The notes: generated from the sequence alone by a model not told the origin. A stretch of DNA of 64,000 nt from Acuticoccus sp051016205 (GCA_051016205.1 CP136534.1:1860001-1924000); one strand, 5' to 3'. Shown: positions 34,408 to 43,623, counted from the stretch's first letter. A program made the numbers and translations.

Positions 34408-34892
34408 GCGGGACGACCGGTCAGAAGCCGGCGAACAAGCGGGCGGTCGCGCGCCTTGCCGCCGTCCAAGCCCTTTATCAGATGGACGTGACGGGTGGCG
34501 GCGCGCGCGACATCGTCAAAGAGTTCGAGCTGTTTCGCCTGCGCCAGGAGATGGACGGGCAGACCCTTCGCGCCCTCGATCTGCGCTGGTTCGAGGGCAT
34601 TGTTTCGGGCGTTGTTGAAAACCAGCGCGACATTGATGCGTCCGTCGACAATGCCTTGAAGACGGGCTGGCCGTTAAAGCGCATCGACCTCACCTTGCGC
34701 GCCGTCCTGAGGGCGGGGGCCTACGAGCTCTTGTACAAGAACGATGTGCCCGTGCGCGTTGTCCTCAGCGAGTATGTGGAGGTGGCAAAAGCCTTCTTCG
34801 GCGAGGATGAGCCGCGCCTTGTGAACGGCGTTCTGGACCAGATCGCCCGCGCCACCCGTCCTGGCGATCTTACGCCAGCCGCCCCCCACTGA
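34404..34892 (+). CDS. nusB: Transcription antitermination factor NusB
   Basis: Binds boxA RNA with NusE (ribosomal protein S10) in rRNA antitermination. At 162 residues it has the normal all-helical NusB layout: KRAVARLAAVQALYQMDVTG near the N-terminus, DLRWFEGIVSGVVENQRDID in the middle and the conserved VVLSEYVEVAKAFFGEDEPR with VNGVLDQIA near the end. It starts inside the ribH stop (ATGA) and is followed after 6 bases by thiL. The linkage ribH-nusB-thiL is widespread in Proteobacteria. Confidence 0.96.
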   Translation: MSGTTGQKPANKRAVARLAAVQALYQMDVTGGGARDIVKEFELFRLRQEMDGQTLRALDLRWFEGIVSGVVENQRDIDASVDNALKTGWPLKRIDLTLRAVLRAGAYELLYKNDVPVRVVLSEYVEVAKAFFGEDEPRLVNGVLDQIARATRPGDLTPAAPH

Positions 34893-34898
34893 CCCACC

Positions 34899-35876
34899 TT
34901 GGACGAAGACGCCATCATCGCGGAAATCTTTGCGCCCCTCGCGTCGGACCACGGTGCTGATGGGCTGGGGGATGATGCGGCCGCCTTTTCCGGCGGGTCG
35001 GGCGATGTGGTGGTCTCTTGCGATGGCCTCGCCGCGGGGGTCCACTTCTTCCCCGACGATCCCGCAGAGGCGATCGCCGCAAAGGCGCTGCGCGTCAACC
35101 TGTCCGACGTTGCGGCGAAGGGGGCTGAACCCTTCGGCTATCTTGTGGCGCTTGCCCTTGGCCGGGGCTGGTCGCCCGATTGGGTGAGGGGCTTTGCGGC
35201 CGGCCTTGCCAAGGACCAGGCGCGCTACGGTGTTCATCTTCTGGGTGGCGACACTCTGCGCGCCTCAGAAGGCGGCGGCACCACCATTGTCGTCACAGCG
35301 ATGGGACGCTTGCCCGGGGGCGCCATTGTGCGCCGGCGCGGGGCGAAGGCGGGCGATGCCATCGTCCTCACAGGCACCATAGGGGATGCGGCCTTGGGCT
35401 TGCGCTGCCGCTCGGACAAAACGTTCGCCGCCACCCTCGCGCCCGTCCACGTGGACGCGCTCCTTGCCGCCTACCTTTACCCGGACCCGCCTGTTGTGGC
35501 GGCGGCGGCCGTGCGCACCTTTGCAAGCGGAGCGATGGACGTTTCCGACGGTCTTGTGGGCGACCTTGAGAAAATGGCGCGGGTGGCAGGCCTGTCCGCC
35601 ATCCTCGACATCGACGCTGTGCCGTTCTCGGACGCTGCGAGGGCGGCCATCGCTGCCGTGCCAGAGGCGCGCGACCTTGCCCTCACAGGGGGCGACGACT
35701 ACCAGATCCTTGCCACTATGGCGCCCGACAACGTGCCATCCTACCAGGCCGCCCTTGCCGGGCAGGGCGTTTGCGCCACCCCCATCGGCACCATGAAGGC
35801 GGGGGACGGAAGCGTCCTCACCATGTCAGGTGGGCGGGCGGTTAAGGTGCAGACAGGCCGCTTCAGCCACTTCTGA
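34899..35876 (+). CDS. thiL: Thiamine-monophosphate kinase
   Basis: Phosphorylates thiamine monophosphate to the active cofactor thiamine diphosphate. The 325 residues carry GLGDDAAAF (22-30), the Mg-ATP-binding motif of the PurM-like family, HFFPDDPAEAIAAKALRVNL, GGDTLRASEGG and MDVSDGLVGDLEKMA. The usual GGEDYELL motif appears as GGDDYQIL. The start is a TTG at 34899, 6 bases after nusB, picked because it precedes the conserved ExxLI-type N-terminal helix; no better ATG exists nearby. It is probably translated by coupling to nusB. Confidence 0.93.
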   Translation: MDEDAIIAEIFAPLASDHGADGLGDDAAAFSGGSGDVVVSCDGLAAGVHFFPDDPAEAIAAKALRVNLSDVAAKGAEPFGYLVALALGRGWSPDWVRGFAAGLAKDQARYGVHLLGGDTLRASEGGGTTIVVTAMGRLPGGAIVRRRGAKAGDAIVLTGTIGDAALGLRCRSDKTFAATLAPVHVDALLAAYLYPDPPVVAAAAVRTFASGAMDVSDGLVGDLEKMARVAGLSAILDIDAVPFSDAARAAIAAVPEARDLALTGGDDYQILATMAPDNVPSYQAALAGQGVCATPIGTMKAGDGSVLTMSGGRAVKVQTGRFSHF

Positions 35877-36086
35877 GCCACCGGGACCGCTGTGGGCGGA
35901 CAGGCGTCGGCGCGCCTGCCTGTTCCCAGCCTGACAGCAAGCGACAGACATAGCAGAAGTAACACAATTCAAGATTGTCAGCGCGGCGACAGGGGCGCAA
36001 GTGTTGCAGCACGCGTCAGGCCTTGCCTCCACCGTCGGACAGGGGTCGCGCCGAATTGGCGGAACACTGAGCTCAGAGGTCGAACC

Positions 36087-38327
36087 ATGCGCTGTGATGA
36101 TCCCTCGCTCTGTCCCTATCCCCTCCCCGAGGATGAGGACGAGCGCCTCCACGAGCTCTCCCTTTACGGCCCTGTCGACGGACTGCGCGATCCCATCTTC
36201 CAGCGCATCACCAATCTTGTCTCAGGGGTGTTCGACTGCCCGGTTGCGCTGGTGTCACTGGTTGCCGAACACAAGCAACACTTCGCCGCGCGCGTGGGGA
36301 TCGACGCTGAGGAGACGAGCCGGGACGTTTCGTTTTGTACCCACGCCATCGCCAACCGCTCAATGCTCGTGGTTCCCGATGCCACGAAGGACGACCGCTT
36401 TAAAAACAACGCTCTGGTTTTAGGTCCACCAGGCATCCGGTTTTACGCAGGTGCGCCGTTGGTGACCCCTGCCGGGCATGGCCTCGGCTCCCTGTGCGTC
36501 ATCGACTACAAGCCCCGACACGACTTCACCGACACCAAGAAGGATATCCTGCGCGAGCTTGCCGACGTTGTGGTGGAACGCCTCAATCTGCGTCGTGCGG
36601 AGATGGTGCAGGACGTTGAACGGCGCCGCTTCAAGGGTGTCACCAACACCTCGCCCGACTGCATCTTGTGCATCGATGGGGCAGGCATGGTGCGCTACGC
36701 CAACGATGCCGCTCAGGCAGCCTTCGGCACGTGCGTGTCCCGTTCTGTGGCCGACATCATCCCGAGCTGGGACACCATGTTGCGCGACCTCGTCACCACC
36801 GACCCTGGCGGTGACGGCGCACGGTCGGGCGCAAAAACGGCAAGTGTCGAGGTCAAGCGGGCTGACGGGTGCACGTTCCCTGCGGAAATCTCCGCCTCCC
36901 GCTGGCGGGACGCTGACGGCGCGCACTATGGCCTCATCCTGCGTGACGTTGCGGAGAAGCATGCCTTCCAAGCAAAGCTTGAACGCATGGCCTTGTTCGA
37001 CGCGTTGACCGGCCTTCCCAATCGCAACCGCATGCTTTCAAAGCTTGAGGCCATCTGCGCGGACCAAAGGCCAGCCACCCTCGTCCTGTTGGATATTGAC
37101 GGTTTCAAGCAGGTGAACGACGCCCTTGGCCACAAGTGCGGCGATGAGATATTGCGCCAGGCCGCCGATCGGCTGAAGCACTGCGCGCCTGACGCCACCC
37201 TTGTGGCGCGCCTTGGCGGCGACGAGTTTTGCTTCGTGGTGGAGCGCGACCTTGACCCTTCGGCGGCCGACAGGTTCGTCCGCGGCGTGAAAAACTGCTT
37301 CACGGAAGAGTTTGTGCTGGAGAGCGAGCCTATCCACGTGGACGTTTCCATCGGGGTCGCTACCACCCCGCGTGATGCTGGGACCCCCGAAGACCTCTTC
37401 AGCGCGGCAGAGCTTGCCCTTTATGAAGCCAAGAACTCAGGCCGTGCGCGCGCCAGCGTCTTCCGTCAGGAGCTGAGGGACGCGGCCGTTGCTCGCAGGC
37501 ATATGGAGTGCGAACTCCAGCGCGCGTTCAAGGAAGGCGAGTTCGAGGTGTTCTACCAGCCTCAGGTCACGATGGCCGACAACACCATTGTCGGTGCCGA
37601 AGCCCTCATCCGCTGGCGTCATCCTGAGCGTGGACTGCTGGCGCCGTCGGAGTTCTTGCCGGTTTTGTCCGCCATGCCGCTCTCCCGCTCGGTGGATGAG
37701 TGGGTGCTCGACGTTGGCTGCCGCCAGGCAAGTGTGTGGCGCGATGTGGCGCCGAAGGATTTCCGCCTCGGTGTGAACCTGTTCAAGTCGCAACTGCGCA
37801 GCGGCGGCCTTTTCGACATGGTGCGCGCCGCATTGGAGCGCAGCGGCCTTCCCCCTGAGGGCCTTGAACTTGAGATCACCGAGGACACCATGCTGCGCCC
37901 CGAGTTCGGCCAAAAAGGTGCGCTCCCACGTCTGCGCGACCTTGGTGTCAGCATCGCCTTCGACGACTACGGGACAGGCTATGCCTCCCTCAGCCAGCTG
38001 AAGGACTATCCCGTGACACGGCTGAAGATCGACAGCTCTTTCGTTGCCAACATCTGCCAGTCCGAAGGGGATCGCGCCGTGGTCCTCGCCGTCCTCTATC
38101 TCGGCCGCTCCTACGGCCTTGAGGTGATTGCCGAAGGCGTTGAAGACACTGACCAGCTTGGCGTTCTGAACCGTCATGGCTGCCTTGAAGTCCAAGGCTA
38201 CCTGTTCGGCAAACCGATGCCTGCGCAGGCGTTCGATGCACTCTTGCGTTCCCAATCTGAAAGCCGCGCCAAAGCGCCCCTCATCGAGGCAAGCGTGGAC
38301 GACTACGGCCTCGTGCGCGCCGCCTGA
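36087..38327 (+). CDS. GAF-PAS-GGDEF-EAL cyclic-di-GMP signalling protein
   Basis: A 746-residue cytoplasmic protein with a sensory half and two enzyme domains. About 20-175 is a GAF domain (HKQHFAARVG, DVSFCTHAI, IRFYAGAPLVTP, LGSLCVID); about 195-305 a PAS domain (SPDCILCIDGAG). The diguanylate-cyclase domain has an intact GGDEF at about 377-381. The phosphodiesterase domain has EAL at 505-507, with LGVNLFKSQL, LELEITEDTML, DDYGTGYASL, LKID and EGVED all present, so both activities look feasible. No membrane segment is seen. The ATG at 36087 starts just before the GAF fold. It stands alone, with over 170 bases on each side. Confidence 0.92.
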   Translation: MRCDDPSLCPYPLPEDEDERLHELSLYGPVDGLRDPIFQRITNLVSGVFDCPVALVSLVAEHKQHFAARVGIDAEETSRDVSFCTHAIANRSMLVVPDATKDDRFKNNALVLGPPGIRFYAGAPLVTPAGHGLGSLCVIDYKPRHDFTDTKKDILRELADVVVERLNLRRAEMVQDVERRRFKGVTNTSPDCILCIDGAGMVRYANDAAQAAFGTCVSRSVADIIPSWDTMLRDLVTTDPGGDGARSGAKTASVEVKRADGCTFPAEISASRWRDADGAHYGLILRDVAEKHAFQAKLERMALFDALTGLPNRNRMLSKLEAICADQRPATLVLLDIDGFKQVNDALGHKCGDEILRQAADRLKHCAPDATLVARLGGDEFCFVVERDLDPSAADRFVRGVKNCFTEEFVLESEPIHVDVSIGVATTPRDAGTPEDLFSAAELALYEAKNSGRARASVFRQELRDAAVARRHMECELQRAFKEGEFEVFYQPQVTMADNTIVGAEALIRWRHPERGLLAPSEFLPVLSAMPLSRSVDEWVLDVGCRQASVWRDVAPKDFRLGVNLFKSQLRSGGLFDMVRAALERSGLPPEGLELEITEDTMLRPEFGQKGALPRLRDLGVSIAFDDYGTGYASLSQLKDYPVTRLKIDSSFVANICQSEGDRAVVLAVLYLGRSYGLEVIAEGVEDTDQLGVLNRHGCLEVQGYLFGKPMPAQAFDALLRSQSESRAKAPLIEASVDDYGLVRAA

Positions 38328-38502
38328 GCTGCCATCCCCTCCTGGCGGCAGTGGCAAACGATCGCCTTTGCGGGGCGGCACTGTTTGATCGTGCGGCCCC
38401 GGTTCCATGTGGGCCTCACCTGCTCTAATCTCGGCGCAAACGCGAGGAGGGCGACTCAATGATTCTTCCTGGCGTGACACAAAGACGTTGGAGGAGACGA
38501 CC

Positions 38503-39468
38503 ATGAAACTACTCGCCGCAGCGGCAGCCCTTGCCGTTATTGCAGGACCTGCAGTCGCCCAAACGTGCGACTGGAAGCCTGAGCGCGCTGTCACCTATGT
38601 GGTGCCTTGGGGCGCTGGCGGCGGCACCGATGCCAACAGCCGTATGCTGGCAAGCCTGCTTGAGCAGCACTTCGGCGTGCCCTTCAACGTTGTGAACCGC
38701 ACCGGCGGCAATGGCGTCACGGGCCACTCGGCCATCGCCAATGCCGAGCCCGACGGCTACACCGTCGGCGCCGTCACGGTGGAAATCAACACCATGCACC
38801 ACGTGGGCCTGACCGACATGACCCGCGCCGACATCACCCCTATCGCGCTGGTGGACATTGTCCCCTCGTCGGTGCTGGTGAAGGCCGATTCACAGTTCAA
38901 CACCCTCGGCGAGCTTCTGGAGTATGCCAAGGCGAACCCTGGCGAACTGACAGGCTCGGGCACCTCGCAGGGCGGCATCTGGCACCTTGCGCTCGCCGGC
39001 ATGCTGAACTCTGAAGGGATCGCGCCTGACGCCATCCGTTGGATCCCCTCAAAGGGCGCTGCCCCCGCCATGCAGGAGCTGATGGCCGGCGGTGTCGACG
39101 TTGCCACCCCCGCACTGTCTGAAGGCAAGGCGCTGATCGAGCAGGGCGAACTGAAGGCCCTCGCCTACATGCACACCGACCGCATGAGCGCCCTGCCTGA
39201 CGTGCCGACCACGGCTGAACTCACCGATTCGGGCTGGACGCTTGCGGCGTGGATCACAATGTCGGGCCCCGGCGGTCTGCCTGATGAGATCACCTGTGCC
39301 TACGAACAGGCCGCCCTCGAAGCCTTCAAGACAAAGGAATGGGCAGACTTCAAGGCCAGTCGCGGGTCCGAAGTGGTGAGCATGGGCTCTGAGGACCTCA
39401 CCAGCTTCATGGCCGAGTCCGACGGCGCCCTTGGCGAGACCATCACTGCCATCGGCCTCAACAAGTAG
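38503..39468 (+). CDS. tctC: Tripartite tricarboxylate transporter substrate-binding protein (TctC/Bug)
   Basis: A periplasmic binding protein of 321 residues for a TTT-type secondary transporter. The N-terminal 20 residues, MKLLAAAAALAVIAGPAVAQ, are a classic signal peptide with an AQ/T cleavage site. The mature protein has VTYVVPWGAGGGTDANSR, VNRTGGNGVTGHSAIA and LKALAYMHTDRMSALPDVPT, all typical of the Bug family, whose ligands are mostly carboxylates bound by the Gly-rich loops. A strong hairpin with a T-rich tail follows the stop, so binding-protein mRNA should exceed permease mRNA. The adjacent HpcH/HpaI aldolase hints at a sugar diacid or related ligand. Confidence 0.92.
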   Translation: MKLLAAAAALAVIAGPAVAQTCDWKPERAVTYVVPWGAGGGTDANSRMLASLLEQHFGVPFNVVNRTGGNGVTGHSAIANAEPDGYTVGAVTVEINTMHHVGLTDMTRADITPIALVDIVPSSVLVKADSQFNTLGELLEYAKANPGELTGSGTSQGGIWHLALAGMLNSEGIAPDAIRWIPSKGAAPAMQELMAGGVDVATPALSEGKALIEQGELKALAYMHTDRMSALPDVPTTAELTDSGWTLAAWITMSGPGGLPDEITCAYEQAALEAFKTKEWADFKASRGSEVVSMGSEDLTSFMAESDGALGETITAIGLNK

Positions 39469-39476
39469 TCGACCAG

Positions 39477-39506
39477 GGCGGCGGCTTCCCGGCCGCCGCC
39501 TTCTTT
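39477..39506 (+). terminator. Intrinsic terminator/attenuator between tctC and tctB
   Basis: A perfect 9-base stem GGCGGCGGC / GCCGCCGCC with a 6-base loop (TTCCCG), followed directly by TTCTTT. It sits between the binding-protein stop and the permease start, a usual place for partial termination that keeps binding protein in excess. Confidence 0.75.
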
Positions 39507-39522
39507 GTCGAAAGCAGCGTCT

Positions 39523-40029
39523 ATGCGCGTCGATGACAGGCTCTTGGGCCTCATTCTGGTGGTCTTCGGGATCGCCGTCTTCCTGATGGCACGCACCTTC
39601 CCCCTCATGGCGGGCCTGCCTTACGGGCCGGGCTTCTTCCCCTCCATCGCGGCCGTCGGCCTGATGGTGTGTGGTGTGGTGATCAGCGTGACGGGTGTGT
39701 TCAGGGCCCGCGCGGCTACCGGCACCGCGCCGGCGCCGGCGGTTGCCAAGCGCCTTGATGAGCGTCCCGTCACCACCGCGGTCAAAGGCGGCGTGGTGCG
39801 TCCGGTGTTGATCGGCCTCATCGTCATCTTCTTCGGGCTGACGCTACAGCCGCTCGGATTTCACATCAGCGCCACTTTGACGGTGGCTGCGGCCGCGTTC
39901 GTCTTCGGTGCGGGACCCATCGGCGGGCTTACCCTTGCGCTGGTGGCAGCCTTTGGGGTGCACGCCGTGTTCTATTCGCTCCTGAGGGTGCCTTTGCCCT
40001 GGGGCGTTCTTACGCCCGTCGCCTGGTGA
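39523..40029 (+). CDS. tctB: TTT small membrane subunit TctB
   Basis: The poorly conserved small integral membrane subunit of tripartite tricarboxylate transporters, 168 residues. Four hydrophobic segments are visible: LGLILVVFGIAVFLMA near the N-terminus, FFPSIAAVGLMVCGVVISV, then PVLIGLIVIFFGLTL and the C-terminal pair around ATLTVAAAAFVFGAG and LTLALVAAFGVHAVFYSLL. The GLPYGPGFFPSIAA motif is family-typical. ATG 39523 is preferred over an in-frame TTG 18 bases upstream. The gene lies between tctC and tctA, in standard order. Confidence 0.88.
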   Translation: MRVDDRLLGLILVVFGIAVFLMARTFPLMAGLPYGPGFFPSIAAVGLMVCGVVISVTGVFRARAATGTAPAPAVAKRLDERPVTTAVKGGVVRPVLIGLIVIFFGLTLQPLGFHISATLTVAAAAFVFGAGPIGGLTLALVAAFGVHAVFYSLLRVPLPWGVLTPVAW

Positions 40030-40075
40030 AGGTGTGGCAAGGCGCATGCACACCGCGATGGCGGAAGGCTGATTG

Positions 40076-41581
40076 ATGTCCATCGAAATCTTCGCCGCCG
40101 TCTTCACCGTCGAAAACCTCACCGTCATCCTGCTGGCCACCCTTTACGGCACGTTCGTCGGTGCAATGCCTGGGCTGACGGCCACCATGGCGGTGGCGCT
40201 GCTGGTGCCGTTCACCTTCTTCATGGACCCTGTGCCGGCGATCAGCGCCATCATCGCCACCACCACAACGGCAATCTTTGCCGGCGACATTGCAGGCGCC
40301 CTCCTTCGCATGCCAGGCACGCCAGCCTCAGCCGCCTATGTGCAAGATTCCTATCGTTTGGCGCGCGAGGGGGCGGCGCGGCGCGTCCTGTTCGTCTCCC
40401 TCATCACTGCCTCCATCGGCGGCATTGTGGGGGTTGCGATCCTTGCCTTCACAGCGCCTCAGCTCGCCCGCTTTGCCATCGGCTTTTCCAGCTTCGAGAA
40501 CTTTTGGCTCGCAACTCTCGGCCTCACCTGCGCCATTTTCGCAGGGTCGGGCACGGTGGCGAAAAACCTTGCCAGCCTCTTCCTCGGCCTGTTCGTTGCC
40601 TCCATCGGGATTGACGTTGCCGTCGGCCACCCGCGCTTCACCTTCGGCAACATCGAACTCCTGGACGGCATCAGCTTCATCCCCGCGATGATTGGCCTTT
40701 TCGCCATGTCGGAGGTTTTGCGCAACGCGCGGGCGGGGGATGCGGCACGGGCGGTGGACATTGCCCTCGATACGTTGGGCACCGCCCTGAAAGGCGCGCT
40801 CTCCACCCTGAAGCGGGTGAAACGCGTCGTGGCGCAATCCAGCGTCCTGGGCACTTTGATTGGCGCATTGCCTGGCGCCGGCGCAGACGTTGCCGCCTGG
40901 ATTGCCTACGCCATTGCCAAACGCGGCTCAAAGACGCCCGAGCGCTACGGCAAAGGCTCCCTCGAGGGCATTGCCGCAGGCGGGTCGGCCAACAATGCAG
41001 GGGTTGCCGGCGCGTGGACCCCCGCGTTGGTGTTCGGCATTCCTGGCGACAGCGTGACGGCGATCGCCATCGGCGTCCTCCTCATGAAAGGGCTGACGCC
41101 AGGGCCGCAGATTTTTACCAACGACCCGACGCTTGTGGGCGCGCTGTTCGGCTCCTTCTTCGTGGCCAACATTGTGATGCTGTTCACAGGCGCGCTCGCC
41201 ATCGCCCTTGCAACGCTCATCCTCAAAGTGCCGCGGCAGGTGTTGATGCCGCTGGTGCTGTTGTCCTCGCTCGTGGGCGCCTATGCCATCACCAACTCCA
41301 CGATGGCGGTATGGATTGTTCTCGTCCTCGGCGTTGCCGGCTTCTTCATGGAGGAGAACGGAATCCCTATGGCCCCTGCCATTTTGGGCATTGTCCTTGG
41401 GCGGGTGCTTGAGGACAATTTCATGCTGTCGATGTTGAAATCGCAGGGCGAGATCGGCGCTTTCTTCGACAGGCCCGTGGCCGCTGTGCTCGGCGTCATG
41501 ACACTTTCGCTGTGGGCGCTCTTGCTGGTGCGCGCCGGTCTTCAAATGCGCCGGGGTCGGCGCGTCCCTTCCTCACCCTGA
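40076..41581 (+). CDS. tctA: TTT large membrane subunit TctA
   Basis: The main permease subunit of a tripartite tricarboxylate transporter, 501 residues with about a dozen membrane segments. The first conserved block is YGTFVGAMPGLTATMAVALL, followed by AGALLRMPGTPASAA; a second Gly-Pro-rich repeat is GALPGAGADVAAWIAYAIAK, reflecting the internal duplication of the family. VFGIPGDSVTAIAIGVLLMKGLTPGP is also diagnostic. The ATG at 40076 is used; a TTG one codon before it is less likely. It is followed after 14 bases by the aldolase, implying cotranscription. Confidence 0.93.
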   Translation: MSIEIFAAVFTVENLTVILLATLYGTFVGAMPGLTATMAVALLVPFTFFMDPVPAISAIIATTTTAIFAGDIAGALLRMPGTPASAAYVQDSYRLAREGAARRVLFVSLITASIGGIVGVAILAFTAPQLARFAIGFSSFENFWLATLGLTCAIFAGSGTVAKNLASLFLGLFVASIGIDVAVGHPRFTFGNIELLDGISFIPAMIGLFAMSEVLRNARAGDAARAVDIALDTLGTALKGALSTLKRVKRVVAQSSVLGTLIGALPGAGADVAAWIAYAIAKRGSKTPERYGKGSLEGIAAGGSANNAGVAGAWTPALVFGIPGDSVTAIAIGVLLMKGLTPGPQIFTNDPTLVGALFGSFFVANIVMLFTGALAIALATLILKVPRQVLMPLVLLSSLVGAYAITNSTMAVWIVLVLGVAGFFMEENGIPMAPAILGIVLGRVLEDNFMLSMLKSQGEIGAFFDRPVAAVLGVMTLSLWALLLVRAGLQMRRGRRVPSSP

Positions 41582-41595
41582 AACGGACACCATCG

Positions 41596-42357
41596 ATGCC
41601 GCCAAATCCGATCCTTGCCGCGTTGAAGCGGGGCGAAACCGTCACGGCCATGTGGAGCGAGACGGGTTCGCCCGACCTTGCAGAAGCTGCCGTGCGCATC
41701 GGCTGGAAGGTGATCGTCATCGACAACGAGCATGGCGTTGCCTCCCTCGACAGGGCGGTGGAAATCCATCGCGCGGTCCTGTCGGCAGGGGGCGACGTCA
41801 TCATCCGCGTGCCGTCGGTGGACCCTGTGCACCTGAAACAGGTGCTTGACAGGGGCTTTCGCTCCATCATGGCGCCGATGGTGCACGATGTGGCCACCGC
41901 CGAGCTCCTGGTGGACGCCTGCCGCTATCCCCCCGGCGGGAGCCGCGGCTACGCAGCGCCCATCATCCGCGCATCAGGCTATGGCACCGACGCCGACTAT
42001 GTGAAGACCGCCAACGAAGAGCTCCTCCTCATCGCCCAGATCGAGCATAAGGACGCTGTGGAGAACCTTGCCGGCATTGCGGCGGTGGAAGGCATCGACG
42101 CCCTTCTCCTCGGCCCCAACGACCTTGCCGGCTCCCACGGGATGCTGGAGCGGCTCGATCACCCCGACATGATGGCCCTTTATGAGCGTGTGGAGAACGA
42201 GACCATCGCCTCAGGCCGCTGGTTCGGCTCCATCTGCCGGCCAGGGCGGTCGGCGAAGGACCTCCACGACCTCGGGTGCCGGATTATCGTGGGCCCTGCG
42301 GATATAGGGCTTTTCTTGGCCGGCGCTCGAGAGACCCTGGCCGAGTTTCAGTTCTAG
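41596..42357 (+). CDS. HpcH/HpaI family class II aldolase
   Basis: A 253-residue TIM-barrel aldolase of the HpcH/HpaI/CitE group, which cleaves 2-keto-3-deoxy or 4-hydroxy-2-keto acids to pyruvate (or glyoxylate) and an aldehyde. The metal and pyruvate site is visible: VIDNEHGVASL (aspartate and histidine), DVIIRVPS (arginine), AQIEHKDAVENL (metal glutamate) and LLGPNDLAGSHG (metal aspartate). It resembles 2-keto-3-deoxyglucarate and 4-hydroxy-2-oxoheptanedioate aldolases. Its place 14 bases after tctA suggests that the TTT ligand is the precursor of its substrate. The precise substrate is not resolvable. Confidence 0.88.
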   Translation: MPPNPILAALKRGETVTAMWSETGSPDLAEAAVRIGWKVIVIDNEHGVASLDRAVEIHRAVLSAGGDVIIRVPSVDPVHLKQVLDRGFRSIMAPMVHDVATAELLVDACRYPPGGSRGYAAPIIRASGYGTDADYVKTANEELLLIAQIEHKDAVENLAGIAAVEGIDALLLGPNDLAGSHGMLERLDHPDMMALYERVENETIASGRWFGSICRPGRSAKDLHDLGCRIIVGPADIGLFLAGARETLAEFQF

Positions 42358-42365
42358 AGCGGTTT

Positions 42366-42390
42366 CGGCTCAACCGGAACGTCTGAGCCG
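42366..42390. terminator. Hairpin between convergent aldolase and ispB genes
   Basis: CGGCTCA pairs perfectly with TGAGCCG around an 11-base loop, in the 93-base gap between two convergent genes. No T run follows. The surrounding AGAGCGGTTTCGGCTCAACC resembles a palindromic intergenic motif that I recall from Hyphomicrobiales, but that needs checking. Confidence 0.45.
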
Positions 42391-42450
42391 GATACAACTG
42401 CGATAGGCAAGGTCGGAGAGCCGTCCAAAGCGGCGGCTTCTTCGGATGGA

Positions 42451-43458
42451 TTAGTGGAGGCGTGCGACAGTGAAGGCGACCACCTCTTCAAGCACATCTC
42501 GCATGGTGCTTGGTGGGGCGTGGCGCAGGTCCGACAGGGCGCGTTGGCCGAAGGCCTCGGCGCGGTCGCGGGCATCGGCGAGGCCGCCTGAATCGCGCAC
42601 CTTGCGGGCGGCAACGGGGATGTCAGCGTCGGTGACCTTGCCGTCTTCGATACAGCGGCGCCAGAAATCCTTGTCGGCTTCGCTGCCTCTGTCATAGGCA
42701 AGGAGGACGGGGAGGGTGGCTTTGCCCTCCCTCAAATCATCGCCCACATTCTTGCCGAGCGCTGCCGCGTCGCCCGAAAAATCGAGCACGTCGTCAATCA
42801 GCTGGAATGCGAGGCCAAGGTGCCGGCCGAACGACTGTAAAGGGTCGCGATAGGCAGAGGCACCTGCAATGATCGGACCGGCCGCGGTGGCCGCCGCAAA
42901 GAGGGCGGCCGTCTTCGCTTCGATCACCGCCATGTAGTGGGCCTGGCCCACCGAAAGGTTGCGTGCGCCCGCAAGCTGGCGCACCTCGCCTTCGGAGATG
43001 GTCGCGGCGGCGCGCGAAAATACGTCCAGCGCATCCAGCGAGCCCACATCCACCATCAGCTTGAAGGCCTGGCCCAACAGGAAGTCGCCCACAAGGACGC
43101 TGGCCTGGTTGCCCCAGATCATCCGCGCGGCAGGGCGGCCCCGGCGCATGGCGCTCTCGTCCACCACATCGTCATGCAGCAATGTGGCGGTGTGCATGTA
43201 CTCCACCGCGGTGGCAAGCTTCACATCGCCGTCGCCCTCGTAGCCGAACATCTGCGCCGTCGCCAAGGTCAGCATCGGCCTGATCCGCTTGCCGCCGGAC
43301 GAGATCAGATGGTCAGCCACCTCAGGAATCATCGCCACGTCCGATCCGGCATGTTCCAGGATCAGAGCGTTGACCTTGTCCATCCGATCGGCGACGGTTT
43401 GCACAAGCCGATTGATGTCGCCTGATGGCGGTGGAGCGGCCGTCGCGTGCGCCGTCAC
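42451..43458 (-). CDS. ispB: Polyprenyl (octaprenyl/decaprenyl) diphosphate synthase
   Basis: A trans-prenyltransferase that makes the long isoprenoid tail of ubiquinone. The two aspartate-rich motifs are present: LLHDDVVDES (first DDxxD) and QLIDDVLDFSGD (second); SSGGKRIRPMLTLA is the isopentenyl-diphosphate site. The GTG at 43458 gives 335 residues, as in other alphaproteobacterial enzymes; upstream in-frame codons overlap the divergent gene and do not resemble the family. The chain-length-determining region lacks bulky aromatics just before the first motif, which suits a long product. It is divergent from the DUF2007 gene. Confidence 0.93.
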   Translation of the reverse strand: MTAHATAAPPPSGDINRLVQTVADRMDKVNALILEHAGSDVAMIPEVADHLISSGGKRIRPMLTLATAQMFGYEGDGDVKLATAVEYMHTATLLHDDVVDESAMRRGRPAARMIWGNQASVLVGDFLLGQAFKLMVDVGSLDALDVFSRAAATISEGEVRQLAGARNLSVGQAHYMAVIEAKTAALFAAATAAGPIIAGASAYRDPLQSFGRHLGLAFQLIDDVLDFSGDAAALGKNVGDDLREGKATLPVLLAYDRGSEADKDFWRRCIEDGKVTDADIPVAARKVRDSGGLADARDRAEAFGQRALSDLRHAPPSTMRDVLEEVVAFTVARLH

Positions 43459-43623
43459 GGGCGTGGGCTTTTCGAGGGTTGCATGGCCGGACCATAGGCG
43501 CGCGCCAGGCCCGCGGCAAGCGGCAGGCGTGGACACGGCGACGCGGCCCTCTCGACACGCTTTGTGCGTTTGCGCAAAGACAGTTGCGTTCGGGCCGGAG
43601 TGTACCGGCACACGAGGTGGGGT

